A stretch of DNA of 64,000 nt from Carnegiea gigantea (lineage: Eukaryota; Streptophyta; Magnoliopsida; Caryophyllales; Cactaceae), in assembly GCA_029747015.1 (NCBI GenBank), contig JAKOGI010001278.1:204591-268590 (forward strand), in the 5' to 3' direction. The notes beneath the pieces are model-generated. The model was not told the origin of the DNA. It did no database searches and worked only from the letters and a program-made list of their open reading frames with translations. This document shows, piece after piece, positions 11,161 through 22,033 of this stretch. Each line of letters opens with the position of its first letter. Position 1 is the first letter of the stretch. A program made the translations under genes and the position numbers.

Positions 11161-12773
11161 GGCGAATGATCTTTTGTACAGTATCCCTTCATATAGGATA
11201 AACCAATTAGACCGCCGCTTCATGGGGTCGGCCTCCTTCAGGTCCGCAGGTAGAGTACCGTCAGTAAGGTACACGTGGATGGGGTCCATCCATACCGAGC
11301 TTCTATCCAACCACAACAGCTCATAAGGATCGATGCTTCTTCCTGTCAGGGTCTCCCCCTTAATGTTCTTAGGCTTCCCATCTTTAGAAGAGCTAGGTAG
11401 TTTCGACAGCACATTGGCCTGCTGGTTTTCTGAACGGGGGATATGCGTTATCACAAAGTGTTTTAGCAGCTTGGTAGCTTCCCGTACTTGTCGAAACATA
11501 TGTTGCCATAGTGTTGTCTTTAGCCTCATATTCCCCATTGAGCTAGCTAACCACCAGCTTGAAGTCGGAAAATGCTTGGACCAAGTCAGCTCCTACGGTG
11601 TAGCACAGCTTTACTCCCGCTATCAGGGCTTTGTACTCGGCCTCATTGCTTGATGCCTCGAACATGAACTTCAAGGTGTGCTCATGACGCTCACTGCCAG
11701 GGCTCTTGGTGATGAGGCCATCTCCGCTTCCATCCTTTGTGGATGAACCATCGATGTAAAGATTCCACGGGCAAGGGGGCGAGTCATTGTACGAAGTGGG
11801 AGCAATACTTTCGATAAAAATCAGTTAGGGCCTCGGCTTTGAAGGCCTGCCATGCTCCAAAGACCAGATCGTACTGAGATAATTCGACGGCCCAGTTTAG
11901 AGCTGGCCGGAACTGCGGGACGTTCTTTAAGGGCTGGTCAGTGAGAATGATGACCTTGTGGGCTTCGAAGTCAGGCCGTAAATTTCAGCTGGCCATCACC
12001 GGTGCGTATACAAATTTCTTTATGAGGGGATAATTTGCCTCGTCCCCAGCCAGGGCATGGCTTACATAATATATTGGGATCTGCTCTTTTGCTCGTTCCA
12101 CTACTAGGATCGTATTAGTGGCCTTGTCCGAGATAGCCAAATAAAGTAAAAGTGTCTCCCCAACAAGGGGACTTGCTATCTTGGGTAGCTGAGCTAGGTA
12201 TATCTTTAATGCCTAGAAGGCCTCATCTGGCTCCTGATCCCAGGTGAAGTTAGCTCACCGATCGTGGTGTGTACCAGCTTATCGATCTTTGGGAGGGGTA
12301 GCTGTCCTTTGGACTGGCCTTATTCTAGCCAGTGAAATCTACGCACATCGTCCAAGTCACATTGGGCTTCTCTATAAAGACCACATTTGAGATCCACTCA
12401 GAGTACTGACACTCTCTAATGAATCCCATCACCAGTAGCTTCTGGACTTCTACAGTTGCCACAGTCGCTCTCTCTGGCCCATGTGGCATTTCTTCTGAAT
12501 GACTGGCTTGTACAGCGAGTCAACATTCAACCTGTGCTCCATGACGGTTAGGTCGATACTGGGCATTTCGTCAGGACCGAAGGTGAATATGTCCCCGTAC
12601 TCCCATAGGAGCGAGATCAACGAGTGGTGAGTGGCGGCCTTCATTTCTGGCCTATCGAAAACGTGCGATCGGGACATTGGTCTTCTAACGGGACTTGCTC
12701 TGTACTTTCCGCAGGCTTGAGTGAGGTCGATTGGGCTTGGCTGAGGCCATGGTTTGTATGACCAAAGCCTCAA
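11160..12773 (-). pseudogene. Reverse transcriptase-RNase H of the Tat-type element, RT core deleted
   Basis: The minus strand gives RLNVDSLYKPV, then GFIRECQYSEWISNVVF, then MCVDFTG and KASPKDSYPSPKIDKLV, which are the fingers and first palm motifs of Ty3/Gypsy RT. At about 12.25 kb the sequence jumps straight to FTWDQEPDEAF, the start of the RNase H-side connection. The palm segment with the family's YVDD-type catalytic motif is absent. RNase H-like segments follow (LLLYLAISDKATNTILVVER, IYYVSHALAGDEANYP). The linker to integrase is readable as HFVITHIPRSENQQANVLSK and WMDPIHVYLTDGTLP at 11.5-11.2 kb. Stops and frameshifts are frequent. Confidence 0.85.
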
Positions 12774-12954
12774 CGGCTGGTGGAGGAGGAGGAGGAGGAG
12801 GCTCGGTCTGGGGCTTCTTACCAGTCGTTAGTGGACCGCTGCACCTTCGCTCATTCGTCTAGTCCACTAGAGGACGAATGCTCACTAGGTAACATTCCCG
12901 AGCCGTGCTTTGGTCTCCTTGCATCGTGCCTACACTCCTATCATCAGCTTCAAA

Positions 12955-13350
12955 CTAAAGCTGAAGAAAGTAGGGAGCGATAATAGCCTTCACCTTGTAG
13001 AGGGTGGGCCACTCTAGGATGATGTTGTAATCCGTAGGGATGTCCATGACTAAGAAATCCACCTCTAAATTCTTTGCCTTCACTTTGTCTCCAAAGTGTA
13101 AAGGAAGACGAATCATTCCGGTGGGGTTCACCTCCTGTCCTACGAAGCCTAGGATTGGGTAGACCACAGAGACGATGTCCCTTCCCAGGTATGTCAGTTT
13201 TTTCAGGCAGTCCCAGGTGATGATGTTTATTGAACTGCTCGAGTCCACCAGTATCCTTTGTACAATGGCACCGGCCAACTTTATCTCTGCCACCAGTGGG
13301 TCATTATGCGCAAGTGTGAAGCGTAGGCCTTGTTCCCTACCGAACACCAC
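12955..13350 (-). pseudogene. Aspartic protease of the Tat-type element
   Basis: An open frame of 131 codons contains IVQRILVDSSSSINIITWD, the flap-side hydrophobic region and YNIILEWPTLYKVKA, matching the retropepsin of Tat-type elements. Retropepsins normally have D-T/S-G at the active site; here the third residue is Ser rather than Gly, so activity is doubtful. The frame is separated from gag and RT by stops. Confidence 0.75.
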
Positions 13351-13699
13351 GGTGGGTATTGTAATTCGACCTCCTTGCTCAGCGATGAGAACCTGATAGG
13401 CCCCTCGGAGCTGGGCTTTCCATGCAGACTGAGTGATGCCCTCAGCCTATCCTCCAGGGATAGTGGCTAGTATCTCAGTGGAGCATTCTTCGTCCCGTGG
13501 CTCGGGCTACGTGGGTTCGCGTTCTTTTAGAAGGAACCGCGGACCTCTTTTCAGGAAACGACCAATATGTCCTTTATCTGCCAGCTCATAAAGGGCCTTC
13601 CTCCGTTCTTGACAGCGGTCGTGTTCCCATTTTGTTCATGAAGCTTGTAGTGTTTTTGTGCGTTATGGGGCTTCGGTGCTGAAGTCATCGGGGGCGGCC

Positions 13700-15189
13700 T
13701 CTTTAGCATGGGATGATCCCTCACATCCATGAGGATGCTCCTGGGATCTGTGACAAATCAAAGGTCAACAACCTCAAGTCGTGGCCTTCTTTCTGCTCCC
13801 CCGTCGCCCGTCCTTTAGCTGGGGGCTCTATCCATGGGGATCTTAGCTTTCTTAGGGGCATCCGTGCTCTTAATGCAGATCTCAGTGGCACAGATGAAAT
13901 CAGCGACCTTCCTTAGTGCCTCCGCTGGGGTAGTCTCCTTCTGCTCGACTAGAGAGAACTTGAACCGTCTACTCGTTAGGTTGTTGAGGAATGAGGTGTA
14001 CTCCACCGCATCTTCCAAATCGGGAGTCAAAAGCGCCTCCTGATAGACGTGCGTGACGAAGTTAGCTAGGGACTCCCGCGGCCCCTATTTCATCTTCGAG
14101 AGGTGGATGATTGTTCGCCTCTCTTTGCGGCTGGCAATGAAATGGCTGAGAAACTTATCAGCAGGGTCTTGCAAACCGGAGCTGGTTCCCAGTTCTAGGC
14201 CATTGAACCAGGACTATGCTACTCCCTTAAGGGTAGCCACAACAAATCGACAGTGCACAGCATCATCCACATCTTGGACATACATCTGAGCCTTGAACAC
14301 CCATAAATGGTTTTTCGGGCCAGTGGTCCCATCATCTAGGTGCAGTGTAAGCATTTTCAACTTCCCATAGCATGGGTGGTTGACGATCTCTGCACTGAAT
14401 AGCATAGAGAATGGGATGAGACCCGCTCGAGCGGTCGTACCGGATACTTTATTGGGGGTTTTCGGATGCCTCTCCACCTCCACTAACAAAAAAACTCCTC
14501 CAGGGAGGATCGACTCTTAGGGATCTAGGCGAACTCTACCGATGAGACCGCGGGCCGTTCTTCTCCCGGGGGGGACTTCGTGTGCGTTCACTATTCGAAC
14601 GATGCTTTGGGGCCCGTCGACGTTCAGAGACTTCACCTCGAGGCCTCGAAGTCTGCTTCTGCTCCTCGAACCAGGCGGTTCGTCAAGAGTGTGTTGCATA
14701 CGGCGTCGAGGCCGTAGTGGACTTCGCTGGCTGTCCACTGCTTGGACGGTGACTATGATGGGCATTGGCCCCAATAGAGTGGTCTCGGTTCTATTTCCGC
14801 GACTGTCGATCTCTGAAAACTTAGGGAGCCTCTCTCCTCCGCTCGTCGTGGTGATCAGATGCCGCGGGTTCATTCTTATGGGGGGGCTCATAGCCCACGG
14901 TGGGCTCACACTCGAAGCAAGGAAGAGGTCGCGCGGAACTCGTGGCCTCCACTGCTTTTCTTCACCTACTCCGACACCTGCTACATTATGACGTCCATCA
15001 TGGTGGACATGAAGTTTTTTAGGGCATCCTCCATGACGTAAGCCTCTTGCCTGGTCAAGTACTGGTCAACCGGCCAGGGGTCTGCCAAGAACTTTCAGAG
15101 GCATCCGCGGCCTCTGGAGGGACTGCGGCTTCCGTGACGGGTGCTTTATCCCTCTTTGTCCGCGCTCGCGTTGCTTTGCTGGCCACCAT
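13700..15189 (-). pseudogene. gag of the Tat-type element
   Basis: Gag forms the capsid-like particle around the RNA. A start just after the primer-binding site (ATG at 15189-15187) gives a basic N-terminus (MVASKATRARTKRDK) that stops near 15055. Arg/Ser-rich frames follow at 14.9-14.5 kb. The capsid-like core follows with ILFS-type hydrophobic motifs, YGKLKMLTLHLDDGTTGP, HLWVFKAQMYVQDVDDA and CRFVVATLKGVA at 14.49-14.21 kb. Next come KFLSHFIASRKERR and TPDLEDAVEYTSFLNNLTSR to about 13.8 kb. A decayed CCHC-like stretch lies near 13.65 kb. It is broken into at least four frames. Confidence 0.8.
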
Positions 15190-15203
15190 AGTTCTCCGGT
15201 CCC

Positions 15204-15221
15204 TCCCTACAGACGGCGCCA
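15204..15221 (-). other. Primer-binding site of the Tat-type element
   Basis: Four bases after the 5' LTR on the minus strand the sequence reads TGGCGCCGTCTGTAGGGA. The first nine or ten bases match the complement of the tRNA-Asp 3' end, and this form is common in Tat-type elements. The spacing fixes element polarity. Confidence 0.75.
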
Positions 15222-15225
15222 AATC

Positions 15226-15687
15226 TATTTCAGGAACTTCTAGTATCTTGCAGATGATGACGTGGGATGAGAGCTCAGGCTTACATGATGGCAGGTGTAG
15301 GTCAGCTGTTGGGCTCCTCCCCTTGGTCGAACTTGCAAAAAAGGCACCCCAGGGTTGTGGTCCGAGGAACGCCTCTCTAACAATCAAGTCAAATGAGGGT
15401 CCAAGAGAGTTAGAAATGTAGTAAAGAGAGAATGTAGAGTCAATTATGTTAGAGTACGAATCCCCGTTTTCGAGGTGGATAGGTGAGTATTTATAGCACC
15501 TGTAGCAAAGAGTAAGACAGTAATTGTGCGCTAGAGAAGCCCCCAAGTGCACTACCATCCGGCTACTCCGTCTGGGTCTCTGGTGGAAGCCCCGAGGGTC
15601 CCGTTTTGGGCCCATTATGCCAGGTTGGTCCTGTCTTGCGATTGGATATCCTTATACCTTCTAGAGAAAATCATATTTTCTAGATCA
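15226..15687 (-). repeat. 5' LTR of the Tat-type element
   Basis: This 462 bp repeat pairs with 2199-2661 and is followed by the primer-binding site, so it is the 5' LTR. On the minus strand it begins TGATCTAG. Its inner end reads TA where the other LTR has TG/CA. The outer edge meets the AT/GT microsatellite. Confidence 0.9.
15488..15495 (-). promoter_or_regulatory. LTR TATA box
   Basis: The minus strand reads TATAAATA inside the 5' LTR. The matching site in the 3' LTR reads TATAAATC. It is the likely core promoter for gag-pol transcription. Confidence 0.5.
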
Positions 15688-15805
15688 TATATGTATGTAT
15701 GTATGTGTGTGTGTGTGTATATATATATGTATTATATTTATATATGTATATGTATATGTATGTATGTATGTATGTATGTATATATATATATATGTATATA
15801 TATGC

Positions 15806-15851
<46 letters not shown>

Positions 15852-15955
15852 GTATATGTATATATATATGCACACACCCGCACACACACACACACCCACA
15901 AACACACACACATATCTACGTATGTGTATACATATGTGTGTGTATATATATAGGC
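15688..15955. repeat. Compound AT/GT/CA microsatellite
   Basis: Runs of ATGT, AT, GT and CA dinucleotides alternate over about 265 bp. All six frames are open only because the repeats lack stops. The tract separates the Tat-type element from the LINE. Confidence 0.95.
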
Positions 15956-16049
15956 AAGAAGATGTTGACTTCATTATCAAATAATAATGTGTACAACCTA
16001 TTGAGCACTTAATGCAGGAAAATGTCCTTCACTGAGCCTCCAAGTCAAC

Positions 16050-19000
16050 TAATGACAAAATCTATGCATGATTTTCTGGACTTTAGTTATGGTAGCATTA
16101 TTGAGCTAGTAGATTTGGGTAAGAAGTACATGTACGATTTGGTCTTTAAACTTGTCTATGATGTCTGGTCCACTTGCTTGCTTTCCCTTGAAAATTATAG
16201 CATGCCTTTCTCACCAAATGTTGTAGATAATAGTTGTTGCGGTGGCACCTGTTTCTATGGCATATGTCCTTTTATGTATAGAATATATTGCATTGTCTCA
16301 GCCGTTGATAGCGTAGAAGGATTCAATCTACAATAACGGCTAATATCATATTAAACCTGCTTTTGAACTACACATTTGAAAAAGAGATGCTCATGGTCTT
16401 CCTTATCATTTCTACACAATGCACATGATGTACTAAATGGGTCAACTTTGCCAACATACTCCTTACTGGTAGCATTGCATGCAGAACACCCAAATTATGA
16501 ATGATTGCTTTGGCAATCATACCATCGACCAGATAATCTTAGCCCATTTTGCATTAACATTCACATTAGCTTACCAGAGATAGCCTGTAGAAATAATGTA
16601 GTGCTCGACCTTTTAGTCTACCCATCTATATTTCTTAGATCCTGCCCAGTCCCACTTAAATATGTCTTTGACAGGATATATCTTCCTCCGATACCAACAT
16701 ACATCATGCTCTGGAGTGTAAGACCACCAATATTTGCTTTAGAGATCTCTCTGATGCACCCACTTGACCCAAAGGGAGTCTTTTTTCTGTACTATAGCTG
16801 ATACATGTTTTATAATATAGGATTGATTCCAGACTAAAAGGTTTTTTTCAACCCTAGGCCTTTATATTTCTTTTGCAGACATGTGCTAGCCATGCCATAA
16901 ATGAATTTTTCTTTGAATGGAGATTTGAGATCGATAGGTAATTTCTACACAGTGCAACTATTTGTTGAATTAACTCCTGAGGAACCATGAAAATGGTAGC
17001 CTGAAAGCTGAATGCGCCAAAGAGTACAGAGAGCATAAGACACCGATCTGGAAGCCCAGGTTGCAATCTTGCTATCATTTTCTCCACTAAAGCTCTACAC
17101 TCTAGCTTTGTCAATCTGTTGGCAGCAATAGAAACCCTCAGAAATTTGAAGGGGATATTATTATGAGAAAAGCCAGTGATATCAAGCATCTGCCTCATGC
17201 TATCCAGTGTGCAACTAGCTAAAACAATTTGGGACTTTGCTTTGTTAGCTCCGAGTGTAGTACATTTAGAGAAGATGTTAAAGGCATCCATGATACATTT
17301 AACAGTAAATGGATTAGCAGCACTAAACATGGTCAGGTCAACAACAAATATAAGAATAAGCAGTTTTGTTTTTTTGTAATAAGGATGGAACTTAAATCCA
17401 GGCTTAGCACTTGCATTCTAAGTTATCTAGAGAGGTACTCCATGGTAAGAACAAATAGGAGAAGGGAGATTAATTGGGTCTCCTTACCTTAGCCCTCTTT
17501 TTCTTTCAAAGAATCCATAGCTACCCCATTAAGATTTAGTGTAAATGTAGGGGTTATGATGGAAGTTTTCATACAAGAAGCAAAAACCACAAGGAATTTC
17601 AGGCTACCAAGAAGCTCAATTATAAAGTCCCAGTGGACTAAATCAAATGCCTTTTTGAGGTCAATTTTCTCTATGCATCTAGGGGAAACATGGCCTAGTA
17701 CCTTTTACAAATGCACCTTGACTAGGATTGATTAAGAAAGGAAGGATCTCTTTTAATCTGCTGCATAAAAGCTTGGAAATGCATTTATACAGCACATCAT
17801 AGTAGGATATCGGCTTAAAATCCACTGTAGTACCAAGATGAGGCACTTAGGTAAAATGACTAAGCTAGAAGCATGGCGACCCTTAGGCAAAATACCTATA
17901 TGAAAGAAGTCTCTGATTGCCTCACAAACCCAAGCCCCAAAGTCATTCTAGCATGTTTTGAAGAACCAGCTAGTATATCCATTAGGCCTGGAGATTTAAT
18001 ATTGGAATTAAAAACATTAATGTTTTGATTTCATCATTTATGAAAGGGGTGCACAACCTTTGATGTTGAGCAATGGTGAGGGTAGGGCCTATGTCCATAA
18101 CCATATTATCAATGGGAATTCTCTTAGTTAACTATTTCTAATGTAAGCCTTTGTAAAATCGAGCCATGACTTGCCCTACTCCATCAAACCCCTCAACTTT
18201 GGTGCCTTTCTCATCATTAATGGAGTAAAAGTCTATGCCCAATTTTATTTGTTTCATCTTTGCAAAGAAGAACTAAGAGAATTTATCTTCTTAATTAATC
18301 CAATTAATCTTGCATTGTTGTTTCAAGAGAGATATGGATGATTTCAGGACTTTTAGGTAACAGAGCCTATGTTCTTTCTCTTGTTGCTATAGGTCATGAT
18401 AAATAATTCATCATGCAAGTTGCCATTATTCGTAGTGAATATTTCCATATTTATCTCTGTTAACTTACTGTAGGGGCTTTTTAAGGGCTTCAAATAGCTA
18501 ATAAGCTCATTCAGCTTGTTCCCTTGGGTAAGCTTGCTGACTTGTCTATGTTGCTGTTACTGCTCAGTAATAATAGTTAGAAATTTAGGATCATCTTCCC
18601 ACATTTCACAATACTTAAAGCTTGTGGATGGCTTAGTGCAGTAGGAAAAGGAAAGTGTTAAGGGTGAATGATCAGATAACCTTTCTATAGATAATCAAGA
18701 TGGGCATATTCAAAAGCACTATGCTATATTGTATTACTAAAGCCCCTATCCATTCTGGACCATATAGTCTTATTGTTCCATAAGTCCCTATGCTTCTTAG
18801 CTCTTGTAATTTGTATTACAGTAAGCAGTCCTCAAAATCTCTAATCTTTATATCTAAGACATTCATCCCTCCAATTCTATCGTGAGCTTAAGTATGGAGT
18901 TAAAGTCTCCTAAAACACACTAAGGATCAGACATATTGTAAGCAACATTAGCCAAAATTAGTCCATAAGGATTTCCATTGATGATCTTTATTAAGACCAC

Positions 19001-19330
19001 AAATGAAGGTAATGAAAAAACTTCTTTGTGAACTAACTTGTATTTCCCTACGGTGCAGTAGCTGATTAGTAATTGACTTGACATCAATCATCTATGAACT
19101 AGGCCTCCAGGCCACCATTATTCTACCTTTGTGATCGTGATTAATATTAGAGCACCACTTCCAACCAGTAAACAAACTACTAGCTAGAGAATTCACATTA
19201 TGGGCCTTAACTTTGGTTTCTAAAAGTCCAATAAGATTAACAAGCTGCTTATTGATGAAGCATTTTATATCTTCCTATTTATGCGGGCTGTTTAATCCCC
19301 TCACATTCCAACTCAAGAAGTTATCTATGA
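16050..19330 (-). pseudogene. LINE ORF2: endonuclease-reverse transcriptase
   Basis: ORF2 nicks target DNA and copies LINE RNA. The endonuclease start is visible as FLSWNVRGLNSPHK, then LVNLIGLLETKVKAHN (19.32-19.19 kb). RT motifs include KIDLKKAFDLVHWDF near 17.66 kb. The catalytic box near 17.35 kb reads FVVDLTMFSAA where plant LINEs have FADDxMLF, so one catalytic Asp is lost. The longest surviving frame (17330-16854) covers the region after the catalytic box, including LGANKAKSQIVLA, IPFKFLRVSIAANRL and CRNYLSIS. Farther on, CALCRNDKEDHEHLFFKC (~16.4 kb) is the zf-RVT motif, then IIYNIWxERHAIIF. It is a multi-frame pseudogene. Confidence 0.85.
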
Positions 19331-19639
19331 GGAGATATATTCTACAGGGTAGCCTTCGGTACCACTAACTCCAATTGGTCATTGTCCATCAAGGCCTGAT
19401 AAAAGTTCGATGGAGGTGTGATGGGGCTAGTTTGAATGATGTTTATCTGTTTAGATGCAGATCTTCTTGGGACCTAGATGAAAACCCTATCTTCTACTGG
19501 GCCAGAGCTTGTGTCATTATCAATCTATCCTTGAGCTTGATCGAGTTGGGGATCCTTAGATACAACCCTCCATTCCTTCCATAGTTTTAAGCTTTTCCAA
19601 TAATTTTCCTCCTCACGCCCATCATTTGAGAGTGAGTGC

Positions 19640-20531
19640 GTCTCATAGGTTTTGACTCAAATGTAACTTTTTGCCTTACCAGCTCATCATTATCAATGAC
19701 GAACTATATAAAATCAATAAAGGGACCCTCAATGGAGTCTTTAATTCACAACTTGGCATAGCTAAACATCTGTTTCTCCTTTGTATGCCTATCTGATTTA
19801 ATGGGAATTCTTATAAGACTACCAGTTTACTGAGGCTATCAAGCCCTCAGTACTTGATATCAAGTTTAGGGAATTGAATCCAGATATGCAAGGAATTAAT
19901 AGTTACTATGTAGGAACTCGAATTCTCATTTCATGGCCAACAATGAATGGCTTTTTGTCAAAGAAGTATATTCCTCTTTATATCACTGCTTCCTTATCAT
20001 GAATATTTTCAAATCTAAAAGAAAAACTTGTTTTCAAATAGAGCCTATCTTGTCAATACCATAGTTCTTCCAAATGCGTAAATTATAGCTATCCACTACC
20101 TTAAACGGAGGATTAGACCCTAAAACATAAGCATAACACATCACTATTCTAGCATCTATTTTTTGGTACAACATCCTCTTTGTTGATTTTACTAAACCTA
20201 CTTCCATTAACCAACAATGCAGGAATGAACTTAAGAGCTTCGACCTCACCAGGATTGAAAATAGAGGAAACCGGTGATGTTGCTAGCTCATCTGCAGTAC
20301 TAGGGTGCCCTGCTCAGATTGCCAACTAAAATTTTTAACAATCACAGGCCCTCTAGTAGAAGAACGTATTAGCAGTAATCAATTGGAAGTTGGTGGAATT
20401 CAGCTATGAGGTGTACTCTATTTTGACTGCACAACTAAAATTAATCGATTACTTAACTCAATTCCAACTGAGGTGGAAAAAATTAAGCCAAGCAGTGTTT
20501 GTAATCAACCCCTTTTCCCTCCCATTGCCAT
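19640..20531 (-). pseudogene. LINE ORF1, DUF4283-like
   Basis: A start at 20531 gives MAMGGKRG and then stops. The best frame (20249-20034) includes LLSSFLHCWLMEVGLVKS and VMCYAYVLGSNPPFKVVD. A downstream frame reads SLIRIPIKSDRHTKEKQMFSYAKL, split by a frame change, matching the end of DUF4283, where an L.G.P-type loop is followed by DxxT and YAR. In plant L1 elements this domain lies in the nucleic-acid-binding ORF1 protein. I see no intact zinc knuckle. The assignment rests on context and partial motif similarity. Confidence 0.6.
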
Positions 20532-20572
20532 GAGTGTGGAGCTCCACTAGGAGAAAAATTATTTATCTAAGT

Positions 20573-20618
20573 TCATATATATGTATATATATGTACATAT
20601 ATATGTATATATATGTAC

Positions 20619-20688
<70 letters not shown>

Positions 20689-20698
20689 ATATATAGGG
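20573..20698. repeat. AT/GTAT microsatellite
   Basis: AT dinucleotides with ATGT interruptions separate the LINE 5' end from the Ulp1-like region. Confidence 0.95.
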
Positions 20699-22033
20699 AG
20701 CTAATCTAGTAGGATGAGGTACTGCATAGGATGAGCAGGATAAAGTAATACCAGCCGTCGGATCTAGATTAATGGATGCGATTTAATGAAGGTCACATGA
20801 CCTTTCTTCCTTGTTTGCACAGTTCCCTCTCTTCTCGAATGCTCGCTGACTTTCTTCGTCTCTCTTTTCCATCTCTCAACTTCCTCGACCTTTTGACTTG
20901 ATTGTTTGCAAAGTTTCCTCCAATGGTTTGCTCCGTGAGTTGAATTTCATACGTTTTCGTGCAAAGGATTGGTATTCGCTAGTAGTTATTGATAGTTTGC
21001 AGAGAGCTGTTCGAATATTTGCTTGCAGTGGGTTTTATATCATTTATTTTGTATTTATTCGTCCGTTTTTGCTTGATTCTAGTGGTAGGTCCACGGTTTC
21101 TATAGGATGTAGGGTTTCTAGCTAAGTTTAGTGGATTTTTCACTGGTATATGGTGAATTTCCTGCTTTTATATGGAATTTCTTGCTTTAATTGTTTAAAT
21201 TTGTCATATTATACATCTTGGTTTTTGATATTGAGTGTAAAATTGTTGTTTCAGTGCTTTGCTCAAGCTGGTTTGGTAATTATTGATCAGTACATTGGTA
21301 AATAGTGATTAGTACTTGTAATGTTCGTCATCATCTATCTAGCTAATTATTTCTCTTCTCTAATTGTTTATAAGTGGGGCCTAGTGTATTGGTTTAAGGC
21401 TAGGATGATCTGAATTGCTCGTTATCTTTGTTTGAAATTTATTTGCATTGGCGTTGTATGTCATCAATTGCTATTTTATTAGTGATCAATAGCTTTGTTA
21501 TTAGTGATCGTTAGAATAAGATTAGTGATCTATAGATTATTTATTGGTGATCCATTGTTGTTTGTGATCAATAGACATGTTCAGTTTTTTTGGGGGGACA
21601 ATTCCTTGTACAGTGCAACTTTTGTGTTGTTGGTGATCAACGAATGTGTCATTCGTGATCAATAGAGATGGACATGTGTTGAATAAATATTTATTGGTTG
21701 TACTTGTTGAAATTTATTGCTTCTGCTGTTGGGTGATCAATAGTTCTGTGATTAGTGATTGTTTGTTATGTGGTTAGTGATCTCTCAAATAAATGTTTAT
21801 CTTTTCTGTAGTTGCTTCTCCATCCTAGTTCTTCTATTCCTGGGGTTATACAGACCTGTTGTTAGTGATCCATCGAATAAGTGTTTGCTTAATTCCTGCT
21901 TCTCTTATTGGTGATCAGTAGAGCTGTTATCAGTGATGTATAGGTTATTTATTTGTTATCCATTATTATAGCGTACTGATCTCTTTATTTTTTTTTTCTT
22001 TATTTCATTTTCTTTTCTTTTGTTTTTTAAGAA
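20699..22033. other. 5' region of the Ulp1-like gene copy 1
   Basis: No coding sequence is recognised. It begins AGCTAATCTAGTAGGATGAG right after a microsatellite and contains CCAGCCGTCGGATCTAGA, a phrase typical of plant transposon ends in general. A pyrimidine-rich segment at 20800-20900 resembles a plant leader. From 21.48 kb the GTGATCA-type word becomes dense. It is probably promoter, leader and first intron of the gene that starts near 22034, or the terminal region of a Mutator-like element. Confidence 0.4.
21480..21935 (+). repeat. GTGATCA-word cluster 1
   Basis: About eleven copies of RGTGATC followed by A, T or C (often TTAGTGATCAATAG-like) occur in some 450 bp, irregularly spaced at roughly 20-90 bp. 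All are in the plus orientation with the G on the left. Confidence 0.8.

Larger units (their letters stand above)
15960..20560 (-). mobile_element. L1-type LINE (non-LTR retrotransposon), degenerate
   Basis: On the minus strand, domains run in order: an ORF1 with a DUF4283-like region (20.5-19.65 kb), an APE-type endonuclease, a reverse transcriptase, and a C-terminal zinc-finger (zf-RVT) region ending near 16.05 kb. This is the standard arrangement of plant L1 elements. No poly(A) tail was found at the left end, which runs into the microsatellite, and the right end also stops at a microsatellite. Exact ends are therefore uncertain. Stops and frameshifts are numerous throughout. Confidence 0.85.

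Noticed and set aside
14542..14991. 149-codon plus-strand frame
   Set aside because: It lies opposite the Arg-rich gag region, which explains its openness. It has no recognisable domain.
15055..15615. 186-codon minus-strand frame through the 5' LTR and primer-binding site, with a 97-codon counterpart in the 3' LTR
   Set aside because: It overlaps the LTR TATA box and primer-binding site, so it cannot be a single normal protein. Only its last part after the primer site is likely gag N-terminus. Openness in both LTRs at 83% identity is mildly notable but insufficient.
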